NCBI GenBank assembly: GCA_003427395.1
Contig: BFEA01000579.1
Location: forward strand, 778,758 to 799,738
Length of the DNA: 20,981 bases
DNA from: Chara braunii
Lineage: Eukaryota > Streptophyta > Charophyceae > Charales > Characeae
Reading direction: 5' to 3'
The position numbers and the translations under genes are program-made. Positions 8,640-16,744 of the stretch are shown here, piece after piece; position 1 is the first letter of the stretch; every line of letters starts with the position of its first letter. Below the pieces are notes generated by a model. That model searched no databases and was not told the origin of the DNA. It was given only the letters and a program-made list of their open reading frames with translations.

Positions 8640-9059
8640 CCGATGGCATGAGGTGTGGACTGTGTGGAGGCAGCCTATTTTTTTGGTGACCCCAGATCTG
8701 TGACGAGGAAGGTTGACCGCTGTCACTAACAACAACTGACATTGATTGTCATAGGTGAAGAAAATAGTTTTTGCCATAAGGGACCTGCAGGACAAACAAG
8801 GCCGGAACTGGAAATCCCCAGGCCGGATCAAAATGTAACGAACGTCAAAGCCAAAACAAAACTCATAAGGGAGGCCATACCACTAAGTTGGGAAGTGGCC
8901 CTCAGGACGTGCCCTGACGTGCGAAAGGACGACTGGGTAAGAGAAGCAGCATCATGACCAGCCCCCATGATAATTTACCAGGTGCAGGAGCTGACTAATG
9001 AAGAAGCTCTGCTCTGCGCCTATGACCCAAAAAGTCAACGGCGAGATGAGCTCAACTAA
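8640..9059 (+). pseudogene. LINE ORF2 C-terminal tail, decayed
   Basis: Downstream of the minisatellite, frames continue with LINE-like features: RDLQDKQGRNWKSPGRI resembles the 'i.DL.d..Gr....' motif, and AIPLSWEVALRTCPDVRKDD resembles the 'ip..W...l' motif that follow the RT. The frame at 8742-8957 ends in a TGA but continues in phase to 9059 (with QELTNEEALLCAYDPKSQ), so a single nonsense change splits about 105 codons. Frame shifts separate it from the upstream part. Same strand and order as 8050-8466, so I treat them as one element. Confidence 0.5.
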
Positions 9060-9086
9060 TAAGGAATGAACAGCTAGACACCCATC

Positions 9087-9369
9087 TACTAGTGGACAAA
9101 CTAATGAGGATCGGAGTGGTAGAGGATGCGAAAGGGCGTCTCACAATGAAGGACAGAGGGAACAAGCCTTGGTGCCAGCAATACCAATGCTGAAAGTATC
9201 CGTTCAGACTAATCACAGAGCAGAAGAAGTTGAGAGACATGAGCTGGCCACGCAGATGCTGAGTGAGATAACAGCGGGGGGAAATGAAAGAATTATTCAG
9301 CAATTCAGTGAAATGAATGGAATAAATGATATCAGGGAAAGCCTGAACAAAGACATAATAAATAAATAA
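9087..9369 (+). pseudogene. Unrecognised coding-like frame
   Basis: A plus-strand frame ending in TAA at 9367-9369 has a charged, helix-prone composition, including ERHELATQMLSEITAGG. A shifted frame upstream reads LVDKLMRIGVVEDAKGRL. No family is recognised. It may be the end of the LINE ORF or an unrelated captured piece. Confidence 0.25.
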
Positions 9370-9761
9370 CCAACAGATAAAAGAAAATCAGAAGGTCTCT
9401 CTGCATCATTACCACATTTGTTGACGACAACATCCACCAGAAAAGCTGTTGGAAAAAGAAAGAAGATTACGACAAAGCTCCCCTAAGCAGATAAGGACAG
9501 AGAAGAGAGCGTGCGGGCGCAAAGAGAGGGAGAGAGAGAGATCATCATTACGGCAGGCGACACAGCCCAACAAAAAAGCAAAGCAGTGCATAAATGAGGG
9601 GGAGGAGGAGGAGCAGGAAGAGACGCATGGAAGAAAGGGAAGTGAGAAAGATCGAGATGGGGTGAGAAAGTTTGAATCGAGAAAGGTCGGGATGCCACAT
9701 GAGGAGATGAGATGGACCGAAGCGATCGGGCAATTTAGAACGTAAAGATCGATCGACAGTT
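9370..9761. other. Purine-rich stretch without a recognised gene
   Basis: GA-rich sequence gives a 98-codon plus frame of Glu/Arg/Lys at 9449-9745. The composition reflects GA bias beside the (GA)n tract and not a protein family. Confidence 0.55.
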
Positions 9762-9777
9762 CACGTGCGCGTGCGCA

Positions 9778-9789
<12 letters not shown>
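9762..9789. repeat. 28-bp alternating purine-pyrimidine tract
   Basis: Every step alternates pyrimidine and purine, with CG/TG in the first half and TG in the second. This is a classic Z-DNA-prone sequence, placed directly against a (GA)n tract. Confidence 0.9.

Positions 9790-9852
<63 letters not shown>
9789..9852. repeat. (GA)n microsatellite
   Basis: Thirty-two uninterrupted GA units. Confidence 0.97.
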
Positions 9853-9855
<3 letters not shown>

Positions 9856-9923
9856 CTGTCCTCCGTTGTGGCATGCTCGTCACGGCAGACCCGGAATCAG
9901 AAAATGCCTCAAACAGGGCCTCT

Positions 9924-9963
9924 CTCCACTACTCACCAAATGTGCAAAGCGAGAACGAATCTT
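9924..9963 (+). repeat. Dispersed repeat, copy 1
   Basis: 40 bp nearly identical to 13537-13576, including CCACTACTCACCAAATGTGC. The surrounding sequence differs. The family is not recognised. Confidence 0.8.
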
Positions 9964-10180
9964 TCTCTATAACATCGAAAGATACCCGCCATATTTTATT
10001 TTATTTTATTTTACTAACCGCTAGTACCTCCGAGCCTGTTTTTGCCGATCCTGAATTTCACTGCGCACGAAAATTTGTCGAGCCTGGGTGCCATTGTGTT
10101 TTCTTTTCTGTTACTCTTCCGAAATGAAAAACAAAAAGAAAAGAAAGACGAAAAAAAAAAAAAAAAAGCAACAACCCTGG
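9964..10180. other. Non-coding, T- and A-rich
   Basis: Includes a short (TTTTA)n run at about 9993-10014 and an A/GAA-rich tract at 10126-10167 that resembles a retroposon tail. No gene. Confidence 0.55.
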
Positions 10181-10672
10181 GGACATGAAAGCAGCTGGAT
10201 GCAGAATCTGGGGCACGTGAGAATATTGCCCTGCTACGAGAAAAAAATAAATTGTACTCTTTGGACATGAAAGCGGCTGGATACAGAATCTGGGCACATG
10301 TGAGGGTATGCCCTCCCAACGGACATTACTTCAGGCACTGTATTCACACCAGCAGTAAAAATAAAATCAACTCCTTGGACATGAAAGCATCTGGATACCG
10401 AATATGGAGTACAAGGGAGACTGTGCCCTAAGTTGCAGAGGTGGCACTGTATTCACAGCAGCAGTAAAACTAAGAATCAACTCCTTGGACGTAATCCCGG
10501 ATAACTCCGGGTTGAATTGTGAGGTCCCCGGCCTCAGTTCGTTCGTGTTGCTAATAAATGCAAGAGACGGTTAAAAAAAAAAACAAAACAAGAAAAAAAA
10601 AAGAAGAAGCATCTGGATACCTAATATGGAGTACAAGTGAGACTGTGCCCTCAATTGCAGAGGTGTCAGCTC
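10181..10672 (+). repeat. Diverged tandem repeat, ~80-115 bp units
   Basis: The motif GGACATGAAAGC followed by CTGGATAC recurs at 10181, 10263 and 10377. A second motif, GCACTGTATTCAC, starts units at 10335 and 10444 (period 109 bp). The 10444 unit is split after GGAC at 10490 and resumes at about 10604 with ATCTGGATAC, because a short retroposon lies inside it. Confidence 0.8.
10491..10603 (+). mobile_element. Short structured retroposon inside a tandem unit
   Basis: About 82 bp plus an A-rich tail (10573-10603), absent from the adjacent tandem unit, which shows the empty state. It can form two hairpins: CCCGGA/TCCGGG (10496-10501 with 10506-10511, loop TAAC) and TGAGG/CCTCA (10520-10524 with 10532-10536, 7-nt loop TCCCCGG). 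No clear Pol III boxes and no clean target duplication are visible; about 8 bp of the target may have been lost. It may be a tiny SINE or a 5'-truncated LINE tail. Confidence 0.6.
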
Positions 10673-10749
10673 TCCCTGGAATCCACCCTGCCTACCGAAA
10701 GAGAATGAAAAGAACACAAAAACAAAGACAAAAAAAAAAAAGCAATTAA

Positions 10750-10825
10750 GAAGAAGAAGTAAAATTGTTACCACGGTGCGCAGGCAGCGGGGGATCGCAC
10801 GGGTGTAGCTGTCGTTAAGCTATGC
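10750..10825. other. No gene recognised
   Basis: Mixed sequence between the repeat array and the minus-strand frame. Confidence 0.5.
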
Positions 10826-11309
10826 TCAGCCAGAGCTTGCTGTTGGGTATGGCGGAGCGGTGGGGTGATAGAGCGTGAGGGCGCCGAGGTGGAGGCCGCT
10901 TCGAGGGGGCACTACCATGCACCTGCCATAGCCAGTCTTGGTCAATGCTTGTTGGTTATCCTGGATTGACCGTGAGAGGAAGGCAGAGATGTGGGGACGG
11001 TTAACGGGCAGGATCTGCGCACCGTACATATCAGAATTATGACCCAATCAGGGGCTTCGCCCGCTGATTGCAGATACGTAATCTTCAGTATCGAACCTTA
11101 GCATCGACTTTTGGGCGCTGTGCCTAGGCTGGGGACAACAGATCAATCGATTATGCTCCTCCCCTGCTATCGGCGTGATGGTGCTGCTGAATGAGATGGT
11201 TTGGGCTAGGTCTTGAGTCGCTGAGCCAGAGACGACGGATGAGAGTGCACCGGTAAACGTCGACTTCCGGGAGAGAGACGATGGACCACACACTGTGATT
11301 GGTATCGCC
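10826..11309 (-). pseudogene. Unrecognised minus-strand frame with one internal stop
   Basis: About 160 codons stay open in one minus frame except for a single TGA at 11048-11050. The first part includes ATQDLAQTISFSSTITPIAG and the second GAQILPVNRPHISAFLSRS. The composition is balanced and not repeat-driven, unlike most frames here. No domain, start context or splice sites are clear. It may be a decayed retroelement protein or a chance frame. Confidence 0.3.
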
Positions 11310-12116
11310 TATAACGCTGACAAATGCTCGGCCGGGGCTTCAGCTATGACCAGGGTTGTCCACTGTTGCCTTTACTCCTGCTTTGGACGTGGTGTTGCTC
11401 AGGATCTCCTGATCTTGGGGTTTCGACGACTTTACGATTGTGATATGTGTGACTGTGGTAGCGAGGCTTTAGATAGTTGTGATATAATCCACGATTTTGA
11501 AGTTGATTGGACTAGTGATCGTGGTTAGAACTGCTGTCTAGTGGCAATCAGGGTTTGGGCAACTTTTCATAATTAGTAATTACAGTTTGCGATCATCTAT
11601 TGGTTTGAGCAACTTTTGATGATTTCATTGCTTATTGCGCTTAGCAGTTATAGCTTCGAATTGTTTTTGCGGTGTAGATTCGAAATTTCGGTTTATAGCT
11701 GTCCAGTGGTGCTTTTTTACGGTTTATTTGGTTATTGTGCTTAGTAGTTATGGATTCGAATCTTTTGCCTCAGGGCTGAATAGGAGAGTAATTAGGGTAA
11801 GAGAGATACCAAGTTTAGCAGTGTATGTCTCCCATCGGTTGGCAGTAGTGGTTACGGTTCTAGCATTATTGTTTGCGGTAATTAGTACTGCCTAGGGTTT
11901 GTGTAATTCCGAGTAATTTTGTGTTTTGTGCGGTTTTTTGATGACGGGTGAATAGTCAACAGCGTTTGAGTAATAGATAGGGTTTGAATTCGACTTTTCT
12001 TTGTATTTAGGTAACGACCTTTTTGTTGCTTTGGTTCTTTTTAGCAACTTGGGATTGATAGTACGGGGGGGGCCGGGGTCTCGGTAGCTAGATGGCTGGG
12101 GTCGGGGATAGGGTTG
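11310..12116. repeat. T/G-rich region with diverged tandem duplications; no gene
   Basis: TATTGCGCTTAGCAGTTAT (from 11633) recurs as TATTGTGCTTAGTAGTTAT (from 11733), a 100-bp duplication. GGTTTGGGCAACTTTT (11552) recurs as GGTTTGAGCAACTTTT (11600), 48 bp apart. It lies just upstream of a retroelement 3' end at 12117-12219 and may be part of that element. Confidence 0.5.
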
Positions 12117-12219
12117 GCCGAAGTGCCTTTCTTAGCCTATGATGGCTTCAGATCTATGTGAGGGACACCGGGCCCGTTTCCCGGTTTTTATAATGAAGTT
12201 GCTTTAAAAAAAAAAAAAA
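12117..12219 (+). mobile_element. Retroelement 3' end with terminal hairpin and poly(A), copy 3
   Basis: Stem ACCGGG (12167-12172), loop CCCGTTT (12173-12179) and CCCGGT (12180-12185), then about 20 nt, then 15 A from 12205. The stem differs from the 7.7-kb copy yet still pairs, and the loop is almost the same (CCCGTTT against CCCGGTT). Upstream GGCCGAAG also recalls the AGCCGAAG of copies 1-2. I infer a related non-LTR family. Confidence 0.55.
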
Positions 12220-12525
12220 AGGAGAAAGTAGGCAAAAAAAGAAAAAAAAAAAAAAGAAAAAAAAGAAATGAAAGCAGCTACATTTCTGGGTAGATGTGTT
12301 CCAAACAGTATCACTGTAAGCAAACCTCCTTCACAGCCTTCCCCGAATTCCTCTCTTTGGACTCTGCCACTTTTTTTTTTTTACTTTTTTTTTTCTCTTG
12401 CAATCGGCCCAGTAGGCCCAAATCTAAAGGCTTGCCAACCCTCCACGGGACTCCCGAAAACTTCGGGATTTTGGGAAAACTGCTGGTTTTCCCAAATTTC
12501 TTTTGCCTGGCGGAAGTACTTTTAA
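12220..12525. other. A-rich, then T-rich non-coding sequence
   Basis: Successive A-rich stretches to 12267, then mixed sequence with T runs at 12371-12393. The frames here are fragmentary. No gene. Confidence 0.5.
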
Positions 12526-12662
12526 ATTTTAAAGCTGCCCTCTCCTCATCGGGGGACAGTCATATATTTTTCTCTCACCTCACATATTTTTAACTGGCGT
12601 TCTGCCATGTCGTGGAACATATCTTTCTTTAACTACCTACCTGACACTACTCGTAAGCATAG
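12526..12662 (-). mobile_element. SINE 3' portion (5'-truncated copy)
   Basis: Minus-strand homology to the 16-kb SINE from the TAGTAGTG-like region through GAAAGAAAGATATGTTCC to CCAGTTAAAAATATGT, and on to the GTCCCCCGATGAGGAG block shared with 4240 and 17168. The 3' end is CAGCTTTAAAAT. At 12599-12603 the sequence is uninterrupted where the 16-kb copy carries an insertion. Confidence 0.75.
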
Positions 12663-12745
12663 CTACTATCCGGACACCCGGACAGGGATCCGGACTGTCC
12701 GGAGTCCGGTCCAGGTTTCTGGATCGCAGTCCGGATGGTGGGAAA
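12663..12745. repeat. CCGGA-rich palindromic cluster 1
   Basis: At least seven CCGGA/TCCGG words in about 80 bp, including GGATCCGGACTGTCCGGAG. It can fold in many ways. It is similar in style to 14333-14446 and 19905-20050, and in two of the three clusters it abuts a GTAGCTATGCTT motif. Confidence 0.75.
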
Positions 12746-12806
12746 ATGGGCGGTAGGCCATTTTTTTTGGGGCGGCCCAGGTCACTTTCTTCCATTCAGG
12801 GCCGCC

Positions 12807-13215
12807 ATTGGGTCTCGCTGCACTACTCTACTTTGCGAAAATTCAGAGAGTTATGCATCGCTGCACTAACTCTACTTTAGAACCCCAAAAGAATTTCGGA
12901 GAGCTGTCAGAAACCACAAAAGAATTGTACTCTCCGACGCCGGAGAGTGCCCAGCCTGCAAAATCCGTTACGCGGATAGACCTTCGAAGGAACCACCATT
13001 TTGCTCCAAATCTGGAGAGTGAAACTTGAGTCTGGACAGACAAACGGGGACTTTGAGCTGTCGTTTTGTACCCTCGATAGTTGTAGAGTCTGCGTTTGTA
13101 GAGTTAGCGCAGCGATGACCCAAAATCTGGGAAATCGGAGAGTCTGACAAACTCTCCGCTTACTCTCCGATTTCCCGGAGAGTGGAGAGTGGAGAGTAGT
13201 GCAGCGAGACCCAAT
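12807..13215. mobile_element. 409-bp foldback/MITE-like element with nested inverted repeats
   Basis: Outer terminal inverted repeats are perfect over 23 bp (12807-12829 and 13193-13215; they begin ATTGGGTCTCGCTGCACT). Inner inverted repeats of 20 bp with one mismatch lie at 12856-12875 and 13098-13117. A third perfect 15-bp pair lies at 13129-13143 and 13162-13176. The word GGAGAGT and its complement recur about ten times. There is no transposase frame. No target duplication is obvious at the borders. Non-autonomous DNA transposon is the likeliest class. Confidence 0.72.
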
Positions 13216-13491
13216 ACTGGGTGTTTTTTTAAGTGTCATGTGTGGCATCCAGACAGGGCCGGACAGAGGCCTTAAGTTTTCTTTTCCCGCCCGTATCATT
13301 TTGGTATGTTGTCCTTGGCATAAGGCGCGTATCTTTCCGGTATTTCGTCATTTGCATAAAGCTGTTACTGTGCAGTATCAGACGCGCCTGTATCTTCCTG
13401 GGATAGCACGCCTAGTACATTCCCCTCCAAAACAAAGAACTTCTAATAAAAAAAACGAAAAAAGAAGATCCCCAAACAAACAAAAAAAACA
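13216..13491. other. No gene recognised
   Basis: Mixed sequence followed by an A-rich stretch (13440-13490) that resembles a retroposon tail. The 165-codon plus frame at 13199-13696 runs through the element border, the A-rich tract and a dispersed repeat, so I do not call it a gene. Confidence 0.5.
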
Positions 13492-13513
13492 GCACCCGTC
13501 AGAACGCGGGTGC
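13492..13513. repeat. GC-rich hairpin
   Basis: GCACCCG (13492-13498) pairs with CGGGTGC (13507-13513) around an 8-nt loop, directly after an A-rich stretch. Confidence 0.8.
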
Positions 13514-13536
13514 CTGCAAGGGGGCTTTGGGCTTCG

Positions 13537-13576
13537 CTCCACTACTCACCAAATGTGCAAAATGAGGATGAGTCTT
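13537..13576 (+). repeat. Dispersed repeat, copy 2
   Basis: Copy of the 40-bp repeat at 9924-9963, with about seven differences in the 3' half. Confidence 0.8.
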
Positions 13577-13962
13577 CCACTAGAACAAGGAAAGATACAC
13601 CACCATATCTTTTGTCTTTTGCATGTGGTGAGTATGCCACCCTCCAAGGGAAACCCAGATCTTTTTTTCCCCCCCTTGTTTTTGGCAAGGGCTTGACTGT
13701 GTCCTTTGAATGTGCATGAACTTTTCTAGGACTGGACCCTTCCTACATTCGAGCCAAAGACAAAAAAGAAATGAATATACCATTTTCAGATAGAGGGACA
13801 ACTGTCCCGAGTTTCCTTCTGCCCGCCACTTGGAGGGTTATACGAGTGCTCTTTTCTTCCTTTTTCTTTTAATATTTTGAAGAAATTTTGGACCATTTCT
13901 CAGTCTATGCGTGTCGTCCTTGCGGAGGGGCCATGCTACAGGTGCCCATTCTTTACTACATG
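13577..13962. other. No gene recognised
   Basis: Mixed sequence with short T and A runs. I see no feature. Confidence 0.5.
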
Positions 13963-13985
13963 GCCGTTGGCAAAAAGCCAACGGC
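13963..13985. repeat. Perfect 9-bp hairpin with A5 loop
   Basis: GCCGTTGGC and GCCAACGGC are separated by AAAAA. A related GCCCAACGGCAT follows at 14159-14170 after an A run, so the motif may be the edge of a dispersed repeat. Confidence 0.85.
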
Positions 13986-14250
13986 ATACCAACGGGGCCA
14001 GCCCACTTTGGTACACCCATGACTGTTGAAATACAACCCAAGTTCGAAACCAGCTGCAAAAAATGACCAGAATAAAATAATTCTGAATCACCTGAGGCCA
14101 CTCAGTTCAATCATTTAACGATGATATCTCCTGGGCGTTGCCCTTTGAGAAAAAAAAAGCCCAACGGCATAATTCAACCCCTTGCTATTCCCACAAACTG
14201 TTGAGATGCAGACCTGAGATCAAGCATTCCCCCCACAGTTTGTTTGTTTG

Positions 14251-14320
14251 TTCTTTTTCCTTCTTCCTCCTCTTCTTCTTTTTCCTTCTTCTTTTTCCTT
14301 CTTCTTCTTCTTCTTCTGGA
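14251..14320 (+). repeat. TTC/CTT-rich tract
   Basis: Imperfect TTC units. Read on minus this is a GAA-rich tail directly after the minus-strand CCGGA/SINE copy, so it may be that copy's A-rich 3' tail. Confidence 0.8.
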
Positions 14321-14332
14321 AAATATAGTGGT

Positions 14333-14446
14333 TCTGGACAGGCATCCGCACAGGGGTTCCGGACGAGTCCGGATATTCCGCAATATTCCAGTTTTCCAGA
14401 AGTCCGGATGGTGCCAGGGAGTCCGGAATCCGGATTCGGTCCGGCG
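14333..14446. repeat. CCGGA-rich palindromic cluster 2
   Basis: Repeated TCCGGA and CCGGA words, for example TCCGGAATCCGGATTCGG. Adjacent to the 11-bp inverted repeat at 14448-14492. Confidence 0.75.
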
Positions 14447-14447
14447 T

Positions 14448-14492
14448 AGCTATGCTTGTAAGGCTATACAGGGGACCCCTGCAAGCATAGCT
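14448..14492. repeat. 11-bp inverted repeat enclosing AGGGGACCCCT
   Basis: AGCTATGCTTG (14448-14458) and CAAGCATAGCT (14482-14492) are exact complements. Inside is a second small palindrome at 14470-14480. Confidence 0.9.
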
Positions 14493-14757
14493 TTCTACCT
14501 CTCTTCAGTGAAGGGAGCTAACGTCTCTCGGTGGAGAGAGGTAACGGCATGTTTGCCCCTTTGCCCCTAGTGTTTAGGGTACAGGGTTGGGGCCGCCAGT
14601 GGGGGCCTGACAAACACAAGGACCGAGCATTTGCCTGTAACTGTGCCTCACTTTTCATCTCCCCCCACCCCCATCGAGTAACAGCAGTGTCTAAAGCCAA
14701 CACTCTCCCACACACCACATGCAACCCACTCACAGGCGCGCTCACACCCCTGTTGGC
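14459..14757 (-). mobile_element. SINE body copy lacking the tRNA head
   Basis: About 300 bp matching, on the opposite strand, 16092-16408: both hold GAGTGGGTTG, then TGTTACTCGATGG, then AGGGGCAAA and TATGCTTGCAGGG in the same order. Divergence is substantial and there are small indels. A CTCTC/GAGAG hairpin with a 4-nt loop is kept in both copies (about 14523-14541 and 16320-16339). Confidence 0.8.
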
Positions 14758-14770
14758 TAAAGACCTTTTA

Positions 14771-15010
14771 AAATGAGCCACGTACTCGTCAAGTTCCACC
14801 TCACATACATCAATGAGCATTAACATGAGAGTTCACAAGTGAGTGGCCAAACCGAGATACAATCAACACATGAAGATGTCTTCACAATCTCCGAAATTAT
14901 TATCAAAATACAAGAAGGTTCGTCTCCAGCGGCTCTGCCGCACACACACACACAATGGGTCTCAACCAGATAGCGGCTATGGCTTCTCCCTTCTCTCTCT
15001 CTTAGTCTTG

Positions 15011-15012
<2 letters not shown>
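14771..15012. other. No gene recognised
   Basis: Mixed sequence with a short (CA)n at about 14940-14954. It leads into the (TC)n/poly(C) tract. Confidence 0.55.
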
Positions 15013-15068
<56 letters not shown>

Positions 15069-15092
15069 CCCCCCCCCCCCCCCCCCCCCCCC

Positions 15093-15124
<32 letters not shown>
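15013..15124 (+). repeat. (TC)26 followed by C27-T-C31
   Basis: A 52-bp TC repeat, one A, then two C runs of 27 and 31 split by one T. It is homopyrimidine over about 110 bp except for one A, so it could form a triplex; the C runs could form an i-motif and the opposite strand a G-quadruplex. Run lengths this long are often misassembled. Confidence 0.95.
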
Positions 15125-15687
15125 TTAGATTGTCACCCTGGATACACCCATGCAGGCAAGCTTACACCTTAGCGGCTATGGCCGCCCTCCTACACTACCC
15201 TTAACCTAGGTATGGAGTAACTCGCGAGCGCCGTCTTCTTCTTCAGGCGCGCAGTGCCCAAGTTGCCTTAACGCACAAGCAGCAGCAGCGCTTCCGCATC
15301 TCGCAACTTGACAAGTGATGAGCCGCTGCACTGTAGCAGCTATATAGGACTTGGCTTCTCTTGGCTTAGCCCGCTTCAGACCGGTACCGGTCGGCCGCGG
15401 CCTGTCTGCTGCAAACATTTGGTCGGTCTGGTAGCTTCCGGACTTTCCTGCGACATGCTGCAAAATTGGTCTTGGGACTGCCAGACTGGACTGGACGCTT
15501 CCGGACTTTTCTTGCCGGGTACCGGACGGACTCCTACCGACCTACGATGCTTCGGTTCCAACACCTACCGACCTATGGCGTTTTGGCCTCAATACCCTAC
15601 AGCCTACCTTACTGGACGGCCCTGGGACTTGGGACTTGTTGGGACCCTGGGACCGGGACTGGTTGTCTGCAGCGTGAATCCTTTCAC
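15125..15687. other. No gene; ACCGG/TCCGG-rich sequence
   Basis: Rich in ACCGG, CGGAC, GGGAC and CTACCGACC words, reminiscent of the CCGGA clusters. A 217-codon plus frame (15308-15961) crosses it but runs into the reversed SINE, where it encodes the typical antisense-SINE phrase. I do not call it coding. Confidence 0.55.
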
Positions 15688-15827
15688 TTTACTAACACCG
15701 GCTCGGAGGATCCAGCTGACTATCTCAGCTGGTTGGCACCAAGAGTGCCACAGGCGGTCATGGGGATTGAACCCACGACCTCCTGAATGCCACTTGCGTG
15801 CCGAACAAACTGAGCTAGGCCGCTGCC
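15688..15827 (-). mobile_element. SINE head and proximal body (truncated)
   Basis: Minus strand: the tRNA-like head has TAGCTCAGTTTGTTCGG (A box) and GTGGGTTCAATCCCC (B box region), then a body shared with 16020-16080, including AGATAGTCAGCTGGATCCTC. Homology stops near 15688. Head-to-head with the next copy. Confidence 0.85.
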
Positions 15828-15835
15828 ATATTTTC

Positions 15836-15878
15836 AGTGTTCTTTTTTCTTTTGAAAAAAGAAAGAAAAAAGAACACT
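15836..15878. repeat. Perfect 17-bp inverted repeat between the SINE heads
   Basis: AGTGTTCTTTTTTCTTT (15836-15852) is exactly complementary to 15862-15878. It may be a palindromic remnant of the head-to-head junction. Confidence 0.92.
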
Positions 15879-15952
15879 ACAGTATTTTCAGTGTTTTTTT
15901 TTCTTTTTTTCAGTGTTTTGAAATGCCTCTGGTAACTAGTGGAGCAAATCCC

Positions 15953-16562
15953 GTGGCCTAGCTCAATTTGTTAGGCATGCAAGTGGCATTCAGGAGGTCG
16001 TGGGTTCAATCCCCATGGCCGCCTGTGGCACTCTTGGTGCCAACCAACTGAGATAGTCAGCTGGATCCTCCCAGTCGGTATTAGTAAGGTCTTCAGTCAA
16101 CACGGGTGTGGGTATGCATGTGAGTGGGTTGTGTGCGGTGTGTGGGAGACCGTTGGCTTTAGAGTCTAGACACTACTGTTACTCGATGGCGGTCGGGGGA
16201 AGATGAGAAGGGAGGCACAGTTACTGGCAAATTCTCGGTCCTTGTGTTAGCCGGGCCCCCACCGGCAGCCCCAACCCTGCACCCTAAACGCTAGGGCAAA
16301 GGGGCAAACATGCGGTTTCCTCTCTCCACGGAGAGAGGTAACCTCCATCCACCGAAGAGAGGAAGAAATCTATGCTTGCAGGGCTCCCGTGTATAGCCTT
16401 AGGAGTAGTGGTAGGTAGGTAGCGAAAGAAAGATATGTTCCATGACATGGCAGAACACCTGGGCAGTGCTAGTGGTGTCTGCTCTTATCAGCCCCTCTGG
16501 CACCTACTCGGGTTGTTAAAAAAAAAGAAAAAAGAACGCCAGTTAAAAATATGTAAGGTGAG
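15953..16562 (+). mobile_element. tRNA-derived SINE, longest copy, with nested insertion
   Basis: The tRNA-like head (15953-16020) has TAGCTCAATTTG as A box and GTGGGTTCAATCCCC around the B box, matching a tRNA T-arm. The body continues to 16456, is interrupted by a short retroposon (16457-16532), and resumes with CCAGTTAAAAATATGTAAGG to 16562, where it breaks off before the usual GTCCCCCGATGAGGAG tail. It links the separate fragments at 14459-14757, 12526-12662 and 15688-15827 into one family. Confidence 0.85.
16457..16532 (+). mobile_element. 76-bp poly(A)-tailed retroposon nested in the SINE
   Basis: Starts after AGAAC (16452-16456) and ends in an A-rich tail followed by a second AGAAC (16533-16537), a 5-bp target duplication. 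The related copy at 12526-12662 carries the uninterrupted sequence at 12599-12603, showing the empty site. The 60-bp non-A part matches nothing else here and has no clear Pol III boxes. Confidence 0.72.
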
Positions 16563-16744
16563 CTGGGGGAATAGGAACCGGACTGATGCTCCCCAGAATG
16601 GAAAAGGAGCCAGGCCCACAAGGACCTGTTAAAAAAAAAAAAAAAAAAAAAAAAACCCCCAAAAATTTTGGGGAAAAAAAAAAATTGGGGGGGGGGGGAA
16701 AAAAAAGGGAGAAAAAAAAAAAGGGCAAAATTAGATAAAACTTT

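Noticed and set aside
15308-15961. 217-codon plus-strand frame
   Set aside because: Its second half is antisense SINE sequence, including the familiar translated tRNA-head phrase, and the rest lies in CCGG-type repeats.
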